From the NCBI GenBank assembly GCA_034933285.1, contig JAYFNT010000032.1, positions 21,548 through 85,547 on the forward strand: a stretch of 64,000 bases of DNA, in the 5' to 3' direction. The notes under the pieces were generated by a model, which had not been told where the DNA came from, did not search any database, and saw nothing but the letters and a program-made list of their open reading frames with translations. Both the position numbers and the translations under genes were made by a program. The DNA comes from RPRC01 sp034933285. GTDB lineage: Bacteria > Desulfobacterota > Desulfuromonadia > Geobacterales > Geobacteraceae. Positions 24,838-33,528 of the stretch are shown here, piece after piece. How positions within the stretch are numbered: position 1 is the first letter of the stretch; every line of letters begins with the position of its first letter.

Positions 24838-24853
24838 AGCAATTTTCGGGCCA
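24838..24853 (-). promoter_or_regulatory. Sigma-54 promoter of the PEP-CTERM gene
   Basis: The minus strand reads TGGCCCGAAAATTGCT, with GG-N10-GC spacing and a good TTGCT -12 box. The predicted start is near 24827, about 35 bases before the ATG. Confidence 0.85.
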
Positions 24854-25179
24854 GAATATTTGTCCAGTGATTTCAGTTGGTTGCAAACTGAGCAGCAGAC
24901 TTGTTAATTTTTCCGACACATAATCGAAACGCTGATTTCCTATGCGCCGTGGATTGCATCCACCTTCCTTTCTTAATGACTTTGCTTCGAGGTTTCAGAA
25001 CGCCTCGCCTGACCGTGTTTATCTGCCATGGCAACAAGGCGGCGCCCGACCAATCATCGATTTCAAGCCTTGTGCATTGTAAACATTATCGACAAAAAGT
25101 CAAAAAAACTTCTCAGCGGCATCTATATCATCACCAAACAACCTAGCAACTCCGTCTCCCCGTTTCAATGCCGCCAAAG
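24854..25179. other. Intergenic region with no gene recognised
   Basis: Between the PEP-CTERM promoter and the dapL terminator I see no gene, RNA or repeat. A possible activator palindrome around CAGTTGGTTGCAAACTG (near 24880) is weak. Confidence 0.45.
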
Positions 25180-25208
25180 AAAAAGGGCGCCTCAAGGGCG
25201 CCCTTTTT
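25180..25208 (-). terminator. Terminator after dapL
   Basis: AAAAAGGGCGCC pairs with GGCGCCCTTTTT around a five-base loop, about 55 bases after the dapL stop. Confidence 0.9.
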
Positions 25209-25263
25209 CCACTACTTTGCAGTAAACGGGAAAATAATAATTCGACGATTTGAAAGTCAATTG

Positions 25264-26496
25264 CTATTTCAGGTTTTTCCTTATCCTTTCAACAGCTTCG
25301 ACCACATTGTCACGGTTGCCGAAGGCGGAAAGCCGGAAGAAGCCCTCGCCGCTCGGGCCGAATCCGCTGCCGGGGGTTCCTACCACGTTGCACTCGGTCA
25401 GGAGTTTGTCGAAGAAGTTCCAGGAACTCATTCCGCCAGGTGTCTTGAGCCAGATATAGGGGGCGTTGACGCCTCCATAGACCGTAAGGCCCGCACCATT
25501 CAGTCCTTCACGGATGATGCGCGCATTTTCCATATAATAATCGATCACTCCCCTGGTCTGCCGCCACCCTTCATCTGAATAGACCGCGGCCGCGGCCCTT
25601 TGGACCGGGTATGATGCGCCGTTGAATTTGGTAGTGGTGCGCCTGAGCCAGAGCCTGTTAAGGCTGTAAGGCTCACCTGACGGGGTCCTGGCTGTCAGTT
25701 CCTCTGGAATCACCACGAGGCCGCAGCGGACACCGGTAAAACCCGCGGTCTTGGAGAACGAGCGGAATTCTATGGCGCATTTTTTCGCACCTTCGATCTC
25801 GTAGATCGAGTGGGGGATGGACGGATCAGTGATGAATGCCTCGTAAGCGGCATCGAAAAAGATTACCGCATCGTTGGCCAGAGCGTAATCCACCCACTTC
25901 TTCAGCTCTTCCCTGGTAGCAACCGCGCCGGTGGGATTGTTGGGGAAGCACAGGTAAATGATGTCCACCTTCTCTGCCGGGAGAGCGGGTATGAAATGGT
26001 TATCTTCCGTGCAGGGAAGATAGACGATCCCTTTGTAGTACCCCTTCTCATCAGCATCCCCGGTACGGCCGATCATGACGTTGGTGTCATTGTAAACCGG
26101 ATAGACCGGATCGCCGATCGCAACCTTGTTGCCAAGGGAAAAGATGTCAAGGATGTTGGCGCAATCGCACTTGGAGCCGTCCGAAATGAACATCTCGGTG
26201 GTGGCAAGAGAGACACCGAGAGGCTTGTAGGATTTTTCGATCACGGCATTTATCAGCCAGTCGTAACCCTGCTCGGGACCGTACCCGGCAAAGGTTTCCA
26301 CCCGTGAAAGGTCGTCCACGGCTTCGTGAAAGGCCTTGAGTATGGCCGGCGGCAGCGGCCTGGTTACGTCACCGATGCCGAGCCTGATGATCTTCGCCTG
26401 CGGATTGGCTTCGGCAAACGCCCTTACCCTGCGGCCGATCTCCGGGAAAAGGTAGCCGGCTTTCAGTTTGAGATAGTTGTCGTTGATAAGCGCCAT
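25264..26496 (-). CDS. dapL: LL-diaminopimelate aminotransferase
   Basis: This 410-residue fold-type I aminotransferase converts tetrahydrodipicolinate to LL-diaminopimelate in one step, bypassing the succinylase route of lysine and peptidoglycan synthesis. The start INDNYLKLKAGYLFPEIGRR is characteristic of DapL. CFPNNPTGAVA, FFDAAYEAFI and the PLP Lys in EFRSFSKTAGFTGVRCG are visible. The ATG at 26496 gives the normal family length; the codons up to 26532 are not conserved. It ends a dapA-dapB-dapL run and has a clear terminator. Confidence 0.96.
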   Translation of the reverse strand: MALINDNYLKLKAGYLFPEIGRRVRAFAEANPQAKIIRLGIGDVTRPLPPAILKAFHEAVDDLSRVETFAGYGPEQGYDWLINAVIEKSYKPLGVSLATTEMFISDGSKCDCANILDIFSLGNKVAIGDPVYPVYNDTNVMIGRTGDADEKGYYKGIVYLPCTEDNHFIPALPAEKVDIIYLCFPNNPTGAVATREELKKWVDYALANDAVIFFDAAYEAFITDPSIPHSIYEIEGAKKCAIEFRSFSKTAGFTGVRCGLVVIPEELTARTPSGEPYSLNRLWLRRTTTKFNGASYPVQRAAAAVYSDEGWRQTRGVIDYYMENARIIREGLNGAGLTVYGGVNAPYIWLKTPGGMSSWNFFDKLLTECNVVGTPGSGFGPSGEGFFRLSAFGNRDNVVEAVERIRKNLK

Positions 26497-26606
26497 ATTC
26501 TGCGACACCTCCGGTGTGGTTTTTTCATCCAAATATACGAATCCAAGAAAGGAAATGCCGCGGGCAGCGGCATTTCCGTCTTAATATAGAAACAGGCATT
26601 CGATCG

Positions 26607-27410
26607 TCATTTAAGCCCGAGGACGTCTTGCATATCGTACAGCCCCGGTTGGTGCCCGACAATCCATTTGGCGGCGCGCACCGCGCCATGGGAGAACATG
26701 TCCCGTGTATGCGCCCGGTGGGTTATCTCGATCCGCTCACCCATGCCGATAAAGTATGTCGTATGCTCCCCGACAATGTCCCCGCCACGAATGGCCTGCA
26801 TGCCGATCTCTTCCCTGGTCCGCTCACCACAGATGCCCTCACGGTGAAAGTTGGCGACCTTCCCATAGTCACGGCCCAGGGCTTGAGCCACGATTTCACC
26901 CATGCGTACCGCTGTTCCCGAGGGGCTGTCCTTTTTGAGCTTGTGATGCGCCTCGACGATCTCCACGTCGAAGTCGTCACCCAGGATTTTCGCGACATCC
27001 GCCAGTATTTTGAATACAACGTTGACCCCTACGGACATGTTGGGCGCAAGCATAACCGGAATATTCCGCGAAAGCTCGATCGCCAGTTCCTTCTGCTCCG
27101 GCGTGAACCCGGTGGACCCGATGACCATGGCTTTGTTGTTGAGGCCGCATATTTCCAGGTTCTTCAGCGACACCGCCGCAGCGGAGAAGTCAATGAGCAC
27201 ATCGCATCCGCCTATGATGTTGTTCAGGTTGTCGGCAATCTGTACCCCCAAGGGACCGCAACCTGCCACCAGTCCGGCATCCATACCCAGATAGGGATGT
27301 CCCGGCCGATCAAGCGCTCCGGACAGTTCCATCGCCGGGTCTTCCTTTACCGCCGTGATGATCCGCCCCCCCATCCTCCCGGCAGCACCACTTACAGCAA
27401 CCTTGATCAT
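26607..27410 (-). CDS. dapB: 4-hydroxy-tetrahydrodipicolinate reductase
   Basis: The 267-residue protein has the N-terminal NAD(P)H loop VAVSGAAGRMGG, the conserved GSTGFTPEQ and the catalytic/substrate motif EAHHKLKKDSPSGTA. It reduces the DapA product to tetrahydrodipicolinate for lysine and diaminopimelate synthesis. The start has a GAGG site. It follows dapA after a gap that contains a GTAGGGG-type dispersed repeat, and it precedes dapL by about 110 bases. Length and motifs are normal for the family. Confidence 0.97.
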   Translation of the reverse strand: MIKVAVSGAAGRMGGRIITAVKEDPAMELSGALDRPGHPYLGMDAGLVAGCGPLGVQIADNLNNIIGGCDVLIDFSAAAVSLKNLEICGLNNKAMVIGSTGFTPEQKELAIELSRNIPVMLAPNMSVGVNVVFKILADVAKILGDDFDVEIVEAHHKLKKDSPSGTAVRMGEIVAQALGRDYGKVANFHREGICGERTREEIGMQAIRGGDIVGEHTTYFIGMGERIEITHRAHTRDMFSHGAVRAAKWIVGHQPGLYDMQDVLGLK

Positions 27411-27427
27411 AATATACCTCGTGCAAT

Positions 27428-27491
27428 CGTAGGGGTGTCACCTCGCGGGCACCCTTGCTCTAAAGGGCAGGCACGGGGGCCTGCCCCTACA
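27428..27491. repeat. GTAGGGGT / GCCCCTAC dispersed palindromic repeat
   Basis: An element with CGTAGGGGTG at one end and GGCCTGCCCCTAC at the other, with inner GGGCACCC and GGGCAGGCACG. Relatives lie at 36785-36844 and 61068-61130. Confidence 0.8.
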
Positions 27492-27497
27492 TCAGAT

Positions 27498-28373
27498 TCA
27501 TATCAGGCCATATTCCTTCATCACCCCGGCCAGTTTTTCCGTGTTTGCCTCGGACATGGGCGCGAGGGGCAACCGGACCTCGCCGGCGCACTTGCCCATG
27601 AGCCCCAGGGCAGTCTTGACCGGCACCGGGTTGGTTTCAATAAACATGGCGTTATGTATCTTCATGAGATAAAGATGCAGGCGGCGAGCTTCTTCCATGT
27701 TGCCGGCATCGAATGCGTCGATCATTGCCGCGATCTCTTTCGGCATGATATTGGCGGTAACCGAAATAACCCCTGAACCGCCGCAGGCAAGCAGGGGGAA
27801 GGTTATGAAATCGTCGCCGGAAAGGATGTTTATCCTGTCTCCGCAGAGCGAAATAAGCTCCGAAGCCTGTTGTATGGAACCGGCCGCCTCCTTGATTGCC
27901 ACGATATTCGGAATCTCCGCGAGCCTGGCCACGGTTTGCGGCAGCATGTTGATGCCGGTGCGTCCCGGCACGTTGTACAAAATCTGCGGCAGGGCGACAG
28001 CTTCGGCTACCGTTTTGTAGTGGCGATAAAGCCCTTCCTGAGAAGGCTTGTTGTAGTAAGGAGTAACAAGGAGCGCACCGTCTGCGCCGACCTTTTTCGC
28101 GTGCTCGGTTATCTCGATCGCCTCTTTGGTGGAATTGGATCCGGTGCCTGCTATGATCGGTACACGCTTTTTCGCCTGATGGACCACGATTTCGATCACC
28201 TTGTCATGCTCCTCGTAATCGAGCGTGGAAGCCTCGCCGGTAGTGCCGCATGGAACAATGCCATCCGTGCCGTTCTCTATCTGGAACTCCACCAGCTTAC
28301 GCAGGTTTTCCTCATCAATCTCTCCGTCCCTTTTGAACGGAGTCACAATGGCGACAATACTCCCCTTGAACAT
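27498..28373 (-). CDS. dapA: 4-hydroxy-tetrahydrodipicolinate synthase
   Basis: The 291-residue class I aldolase condenses aspartate semialdehyde and pyruvate. Signatures are GTTGEASTL, the Tyr motif LYNVPGRTG and the Schiff-base Lys in VAIKEAAGS. The ATG at 28373 has AGGAGG seven bases ahead and gives the usual start MFKGSIVAIVTPF; a TTG six bases upstream is not needed. It is placed between lysA and dapB, so the whole lysine branch is encoded together. Confidence 0.97.
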   Translation of the reverse strand: MFKGSIVAIVTPFKRDGEIDEENLRKLVEFQIENGTDGIVPCGTTGEASTLDYEEHDKVIEIVVHQAKKRVPIIAGTGSNSTKEAIEITEHAKKVGADGALLVTPYYNKPSQEGLYRHYKTVAEAVALPQILYNVPGRTGINMLPQTVARLAEIPNIVAIKEAAGSIQQASELISLCGDRINILSGDDFITFPLLACGGSGVISVTANIMPKEIAAMIDAFDAGNMEEARRLHLYLMKIHNAMFIETNPVPVKTALGLMGKCAGEVRLPLAPMSEANTEKLAGVMKEYGLI

Positions 28374-28388
28374 TGGCAATCCTCCTTG

Positions 28389-29642
28389 TCACAGAAAGTC
28401 CGGGATACTCTCACCCCGAACCAGGTCCCCGTAAGTTTCACGATCGCGAACGACTACGAAGGCATCTCCTTTTACCATTACTTCCACTGCCCTGGGCCGG
28501 CTGTTGTAGTTGCTGCTCATGGCAAATCCGTAGGCGCCGGCGGACATGAAGGCAACCAGGTCGCCCTGGCGGAACCTCGGCACTTCCCGGTCTTTGGCCA
28601 GGAAGTCGCCGGACTCGCAAATGGGGCCGACGATATCCGCGACAATGACGCCGTCCTGGTCCTTCTTCACCGCCTGCACGCCATGGTACGACCCATAGAG
28701 TGAGGGCCTTGCCAGATCGTTCATGGCAGCATCGACTATTACGAAGTTTTTCTCTTCGCCGCGCTTGATATAAAGGCATTTGGCTACCATGATGCCGGCA
28801 TTCCCAACTAGGTTGCGTCCCGGCTCGAACAGGAGGTGGAGGCCGAGATCCCTGGTTTCAGCGGTGATGGCCGCGCCGTATTCGGCCGGGAGCGGAGGCG
28901 CTTCATCGCTGTAAGTGATGCCCAGACCGCCGCCAAGGTCGAAATAACGCAGGTTGATTCCCGACTCCCTGACCCCTTCGATAAGCCGCTTCAGCTTCTT
29001 TACGGCATCTACAAAGGGAGACACCTTGGTAAGCTGGCTGCCTATGTGGCAGTCGATCCCCATGACATCCAGGTTGGCCATTCGGGCAGCCCTGCGGTAC
29101 TGTTCCAGGGAGCGTTCTATGTTGATGCCGAACTTTGCCTTCTTCAATCCGGTGGTGATGTAGGGATGGGTTTCGGGATCCACATCAGGGTTGACACGGA
29201 TCGCTACGCCGGCCTTCTTCCCCAGCCGTCCCGCGATCATGTCTATACGGTCCAGCTCCTCTTCCGACTCCGCATTGAACATCAAAATGCCGGTATTCAG
29301 GGCATATTCTATCTCATCGTCCTTTTTGCCAACTCCGGAGTAGACCACTTTGCCCGGCTCGGCGCCGGCAGCCAGCGCGCGGTAAAGCTCGCCGCCGGAA
29401 ACAATGTCCACACCGCCGCCGAAGCCGAAAAACGTCTTCAGAACCGCAAGGTTCGAATTGGCCTTCATGGAATAGCAGATGGTATGGGGCACTGCCGCGA
29501 ATGCCTCGTCCATGGCCCGGTAGTGCCGTTCCAGGGTGGCGTGGGAATATATGTAGAGAGGTGTGCCGACTTTTTCCACAATCTCCCGTACCGCGACATC
29601 TTCCGCGTAGAGCTCGTTTCCTTTGTATTGAAAGTGATGCAT
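28389..29642 (-). CDS. lysA: Diaminopimelate decarboxylase
   Basis: The 417-residue fold-type III PLP enzyme makes L-lysine from meso-diaminopimelate. YSMKANSNLA contains the PLP Lys, HIGSQ and the glycine-rich GGGLGITY bind phosphate, and CESGDFLA carries the active-site Cys of the second subunit. The start codon has GGAGGGTTGA ahead. It is the first of four adjacent lysine-branch genes and lies 15 bases from dapA, which supports an operon with it. Confidence 0.97.
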   Translation of the reverse strand: MHHFQYKGNELYAEDVAVREIVEKVGTPLYIYSHATLERHYRAMDEAFAAVPHTICYSMKANSNLAVLKTFFGFGGGVDIVSGGELYRALAAGAEPGKVVYSGVGKKDDEIEYALNTGILMFNAESEEELDRIDMIAGRLGKKAGVAIRVNPDVDPETHPYITTGLKKAKFGINIERSLEQYRRAARMANLDVMGIDCHIGSQLTKVSPFVDAVKKLKRLIEGVRESGINLRYFDLGGGLGITYSDEAPPLPAEYGAAITAETRDLGLHLLFEPGRNLVGNAGIMVAKCLYIKRGEEKNFVIVDAAMNDLARPSLYGSYHGVQAVKKDQDGVIVADIVGPICESGDFLAKDREVPRFRQGDLVAFMSAGAYGFAMSSNYNSRPRAVEVMVKGDAFVVVRDRETYGDLVRGESIPDFL

Positions 29643-29776
29643 TCAACCCTCCGATTGACGTGCCAGCGCATCGCCGTTTTCATGATAAGGGGTTTCTTGT
29701 ATCACACGGCCGGACAAATGTCAAAAAAATGCCCTGTGACGGGCGGTTAGCCATGTGAATGGCAGCATGCGGAACA

Positions 29777-30529
29777 TCACTCAGTCAACAGGAACATTCC
29801 TTCGACCAGATTGGACAGTTCACTTTCCACTGTTTCCGATCCGGTCCGGACAACGGATCTGATTCCATATACATACTTCACGCCATGCTCCATCTGTTTG
29901 TCCTCGAAACTGTTCACAGCTGCCGGTAAAGAGGCTGTGGGGAAGAGCGGCATTACGTCCCCTTCCTGCTTCCGGTAAACCGCATAACCTTCAAGGGTTG
30001 AACCGGATGGGGCGTGAACCGGGTTCCATTGAAGAACGACACCGGTCGGAATGGACAAAGCCGTCAGGTGCGGCGCTGATTGAGAGGTAATCTTCAGCTT
30101 ACGTACCTTGTTGGAATCCCTACTGGACACACCATCGACATCAACGGTAAGCACCTTATACTGGTAGGTGTCGCCGGACTTCAACTCGCTATCGTAAAAA
30201 CAGTACCGAGAACCGGCACGACTCACATCCTGAAGATACTCCGGGTCAACAGTCCTGAGGAGAAGGTAGGCGGTAGGGCAGTCCTCGCAATCCTGGTCGG
30301 GGGGCAGCACTTCACGGCGGAAAACCCGGAAACCGGCAATGCCGGAAAGTTTTCCTCCCGACTCCATTTTCGCGGGAGGGGACCAGCAGACAAGGAACCT
30401 GTTTCCCTTCTGCTCGACCTTCAGGTCTTTGATGGCAGCAGGCACAAGTGATTCGGGAGGGACCAGCGGGCCACGCTTGCCGCAGGCAACGAGGGAAAAA
30501 ACCATCATGAGGAAAAATATCTTTTTCAT
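29777..30529 (-). CDS. Fibronectin type III-containing lipoprotein
   Basis: The 250-residue precursor begins MKKIFFLMMVFSLVACGKRGPL, a lipoprotein signal with lipobox LVAC and the CG-x-x-GPL motif seen in the LptM/YifL group. Two fibronectin type III-like domains follow (IKDLKVEQKGNRFLVCWSPP and LTALSIPTGVVLQWNPV starts). It is therefore a periplasmic or outer-membrane lipoprotein of unknown role. Placement between argH and lysA is typical of desulfuromonads. The ATG at 30529 has GGAGCAGGA ahead; longer readings do not keep the signal peptide at the N terminus. Confidence 0.85.
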   Translation of the reverse strand: MKKIFFLMMVFSLVACGKRGPLVPPESLVPAAIKDLKVEQKGNRFLVCWSPPAKMESGGKLSGIAGFRVFRREVLPPDQDCEDCPTAYLLLRTVDPEYLQDVSRAGSRYCFYDSELKSGDTYQYKVLTVDVDGVSSRDSNKVRKLKITSQSAPHLTALSIPTGVVLQWNPVHAPSGSTLEGYAVYRKQEGDVMPLFPTASLPAAVNSFEDKQMEHGVKYVYGIRSVVRTGSETVESELSNLVEGMFLLTE

Positions 30530-30672
30530 TCCTGCTCCGTAACCGAACGGGATTATCTGCTTTTCCGCCTTTTGTAGCAACATGATGCGATCCTGCTGAA
30601 ATGCCTCACTTGGCAACGAGATCCAAGCATGTAAAATCGTCATGCACGTGAAAACGGAGATCCAGTCAAAAC

Positions 30673-30710
30673 AATAGATCCATGGATTCCCGCTTGCGCG
30701 GGAATGACGA
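30673..30710. repeat. Dispersed GGATTCCCGC / GCGGGAATGACG repeat
   Basis: GGATTCCCGCTTGCGCGGGAATGACG forms a short hairpin (arms TTCCCGC and GCGGGAA). A related pair is at 34573-34657. Confidence 0.75.
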
Positions 30711-30732
30711 GAAGAGATTCATTCAAGCGGTG

Positions 30733-30760
30733 TACGCTACTCGCTCTCCGCTATCCGCTG
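30733..30760 (-). repeat. 7-mer array supplying the argH stop codon
   Basis: On the minus strand the units are CAGCGGA, TAGCGGA, GAGCGAG, TAGCGTA in exact 7-base register. The TAG of the last unit is the argH stop (30739-30737), so the array encodes the final residues of the enzyme. Confidence 0.85.
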
Positions 30761-32134
30761 CCTCTCGGCCTTGAGCCTCTCAATCTCAGCCTTCACCCGT
30801 TCACCGGCCGTCCCACCGGTTGCCCGACGGGCATTGACACACGCTTCGAGCGTGATGGCATCGTAGATGTCCTCCCCGATGCTTTCCGAAAAAGACCGCC
30901 ATTCATCGTGAGAAAGCTCTTCCAGGCGCTTGCCCTGCTCCACGCAGTAGCGGACCGACTTCCCCACTACCTCGTGGGCCTCACGGAACGGCATCCCGGT
31001 TCGGACCAGGTAGTCGGCAACGTCAGTAGCGTTGGAAAATCCCCGCGCCGCAGCTTCCAGCATGGCCGGAGCATTGACTTTCATCTCGCGGATCATGTCG
31101 GCAAAGATTTTCAGGGATCCCTTGACCGTGTCCAGGGTGTCGAACAGCGGCTCCTTGTCTTCCTGCATATCCTTGTTATAGGCCAGCGGCAACGCCTTCA
31201 TGACCGTCAGAAACGCCATCAGGTTGCCGTAGACCCGCCCGGTCTTGCCCCGCACCAGCTCCGGCACATCAGGATTCTTCTTCTGCGGCATGATCGATGA
31301 ACCGGTGCAGAACGAGTCCGACAGGTCGATGAAGTTGAATTCGCTGGTCGACCAGAGGATCAGTTCCTCGGAGAAACGCGACAGGTGCATCATGAGGATT
31401 GACGAAGCGGCCATGAATTCCAGGGCAAAGTCGCGATCGGACACCGAATCCAGGGAATTGCGGGTCACATCGGCAAAACCGAGCTGTTCCGCCACATACT
31501 CCCTGTCTATGGGAAAGGTCGTGCCAGCCAGCGCCCCGGCCCCCAACGGCAGTACATCCATCCGCTTCCGGCAGTCTTCCATCCGTCCCAGGTCGCGACG
31601 GAACATTTCCACGTAGGCCAGCATGTGGTGGGAAAAGAGGATTGGCTGGGCCACCTGGAGATGGGTATAGCCCGGCATGATGACACCAAGGTTTTCTTCC
31701 GCCTGGAAGAGAAGGGAGCCCGTGAGGCGGTCCAGGTAGTTGATTACCGCCCCGATCTCCTCCTTAAGGTAGAGGCGGATGTCCAGTGCAACCTGGTCGT
31801 TGCGGGAACGGCCGGTGTGCAGCCGTTTGCCCGCTTCGCCGATGGCGGCGGAAAGGCGGGCCTCGATATTCATGTGGATGTCTTCCAGCGAAACGGAGAA
31901 ATCGAATTCCCCCGCCTCGATCTGTGCCAGGATCGCCTCCAGGCCGTTAACAATGGCTTCCACATCGGCCCGGGGAATGATCCCCTGCCGTCCGAGCATC
32001 CGGGCGTGAGCGATGGAGCCGCGGATATCCTGGCGGTACATGCGTTTATCGAAGCCAATCGATGCGGTGAACTCTTCGACGAATGCATCGGTGGGCTGGG
32101 AAAAACGGCCTCCCCAGAGTTTGTCTTTGGACAT
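30737..32134 (-). CDS. argH: Argininosuccinate lyase
   Basis: The 465-residue fumarase-superfamily enzyme splits argininosuccinate to arginine and fumarate. The N-terminal LWGGRFSQPTDAFVEEF, HTGRSRNDQ, TPGYTHLQ-like MPGYTHLQVAQP and the signature GSSIMPQKKNPD are all present. The last residues (QRIAESE and the stop) are written in a 7-base tandem repeat, so the native C terminus was probably a little different. It follows argG with a perfect 19-bp hairpin in the gap. Confidence 0.97.
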   Translation of the reverse strand: MSKDKLWGGRFSQPTDAFVEEFTASIGFDKRMYRQDIRGSIAHARMLGRQGIIPRADVEAIVNGLEAILAQIEAGEFDFSVSLEDIHMNIEARLSAAIGEAGKRLHTGRSRNDQVALDIRLYLKEEIGAVINYLDRLTGSLLFQAEENLGVIMPGYTHLQVAQPILFSHHMLAYVEMFRRDLGRMEDCRKRMDVLPLGAGALAGTTFPIDREYVAEQLGFADVTRNSLDSVSDRDFALEFMAASSILMMHLSRFSEELILWSTSEFNFIDLSDSFCTGSSIMPQKKNPDVPELVRGKTGRVYGNLMAFLTVMKALPLAYNKDMQEDKEPLFDTLDTVKGSLKIFADMIREMKVNAPAMLEAAARGFSNATDVADYLVRTGMPFREAHEVVGKSVRYCVEQGKRLEELSHDEWRSFSESIGEDIYDAITLEACVNARRATGGTAGERVKAEIERLKAERQRIAESE

Positions 32135-32151
32135 GCAATCTCCTGCGTGGA

Positions 32152-32193
32152 GGGGTCAGGTCTTGACATTGTCAAATGTCAAGACCTGACCCC
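32152..32193. repeat. Perfect 19-bp palindrome in the argG-argH gap
   Basis: GGGGTCAGGTCTTGACATT and its exact complement are separated by GTCA. No T-tract follows on the minus strand. Similar GGGGTCAGGTCTTGACA-type sequences are familiar as dispersed REP elements linked to REP-associated tyrosine transposases, but no such transposase is in the window. Confidence 0.85.
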
Positions 32194-32207
32194 CTTTGTT
32201 TTCCTAC

Positions 32208-33428
32208 CTATTTCTTCTTTCCATCCTTCATCAGCGCCCGTATCCGGAGGCGAAGCGCATTGAGCCGGATGAAGCCCTCGGCGTCCTGCTGGTTGTAGAC
32301 TTCGTCCGCCTCGAAGGTGGCAAATTCGGGGTTGAAGAGCGAGTCGGTATCCGACTTGCGGCCGACAGTGCGGCAGTGCCCCTTGTAAAGCTTGATCCGT
32401 GCAACGCCGTTCACGTTCTTCTGGGATTCGTCGATCATGGCCTGGAGCATCTCGCGCTCCGGCGCGAACCAGAAGCCGTAATAGACCATCTCGGCATAGC
32501 GCGGGATGAGAGAGTCACGGATATGCATCACCTCGCGGTCCATGGTGATCTGCTCAACCGCCATGTGCGCTTCGCGGAGAATGGTGCCGCCCGGTGTCTC
32601 GTAGACGCCGCGGGACTTCATGCCCACGAAGCGGTTCTCCATCAGGTCCACGCGGCCGATGCCGTGCTGTCCGCCCAGGAAATTCAGGTGGGCGAGGAGC
32701 TGGGCCGGTGTCATCTTTTCTCCGTCGACCGCCACGGCGTTGCCGTTCCGGAATTCGATCTCGATGTACTGGGGCTTGTTGGGCGCCTTCTCCGGCGACT
32801 TGGTCAGGACATACATCTCTTCCGGAGCCTCGGCAAAGGGGTCTTCGAGTATCCCTCCCTCGAAGGATATGTGGAGCAGGTTCCGGTCGGAAGACCAGGG
32901 GCGTTTTTTGGTGACCGGCACCGGGATGCCGTTCTTTTTCGCGTAAGCGAGGAGAGACTGGCGGCTGTTCAGGTCCCAGGTCCGCCAGGGTGCGATGATG
33001 GTGATGGCCGGGTTGAAGTGGTAACAGGCCAGTTCGAAGCGGACCTGGTCGTTGCCCTTGCCGGTTGCGCCATGGGCAACGGCGTCGCATTTTTCAATTT
33101 TCGCGATCTCCATCTGCCGCTTGGCGATGAGGGGGCGGGCGATGGAGGTGCCCAGCAGGTACTGCCCCTCGTAGATTGCGTTCGCCCTGAACATGGGGAA
33201 CACGAAATCTTTCACGAACTCCTCCCGCAGGTCGTCGATGTAGACCTTGTCCGCACCGGTGGCCAGGGCTTTGTCGCGAACCGGCGCCAGCTCGTCTCCC
33301 TGCCCCAGGTCTGCGGAAAAGGCCACGACCTTGCAGCCGTACTCGTTCTTGAGCCACTTGAGGATAATGGATGTATCGAGGCCGCCGGAATAGGCGAGGA
33401 CTATCTTCTTCACTTCTTTCTTGGCCAT
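32208..33428 (-). CDS. argG: Argininosuccinate synthase
   Basis: The 406-residue protein joins citrulline and aspartate using ATP. The PP-loop AYSGGLDTSIIL, GKGNDQVRFE and the C-terminal YKGHCRTVGRKS are visible. The start MAKKEVKKIV at 33428 has AGGAGTTACAAC ahead; the preceding in-frame codons to 33452 are unsupported. It lies between argF and argH in the arginine cluster, separated from argF by about 100 bases. Confidence 0.97.
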   Translation of the reverse strand: MAKKEVKKIVLAYSGGLDTSIILKWLKNEYGCKVVAFSADLGQGDELAPVRDKALATGADKVYIDDLREEFVKDFVFPMFRANAIYEGQYLLGTSIARPLIAKRQMEIAKIEKCDAVAHGATGKGNDQVRFELACYHFNPAITIIAPWRTWDLNSRQSLLAYAKKNGIPVPVTKKRPWSSDRNLLHISFEGGILEDPFAEAPEEMYVLTKSPEKAPNKPQYIEIEFRNGNAVAVDGEKMTPAQLLAHLNFLGGQHGIGRVDLMENRFVGMKSRGVYETPGGTILREAHMAVEQITMDREVMHIRDSLIPRYAEMVYYGFWFAPEREMLQAMIDESQKNVNGVARIKLYKGHCRTVGRKSDTDSLFNPEFATFEADEVYNQQDAEGFIRLNALRLRIRALMKDGKKK

Positions 33429-33528
33429 GTTGTAACTCCTTGTCACTATCAATTAGAGGACGAATTCGCATCGTCCGGTATTGTCAGTTCCATCCGTAAC
33501 CTCCGGTCGAACACCATGCAGTTTCCAG

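Noticed and set aside
26514..27776. Plus-strand frame of 420 codons opposite dapB and dapA
   Set aside because: Antisense to confident genes, with no start site and no family likeness.
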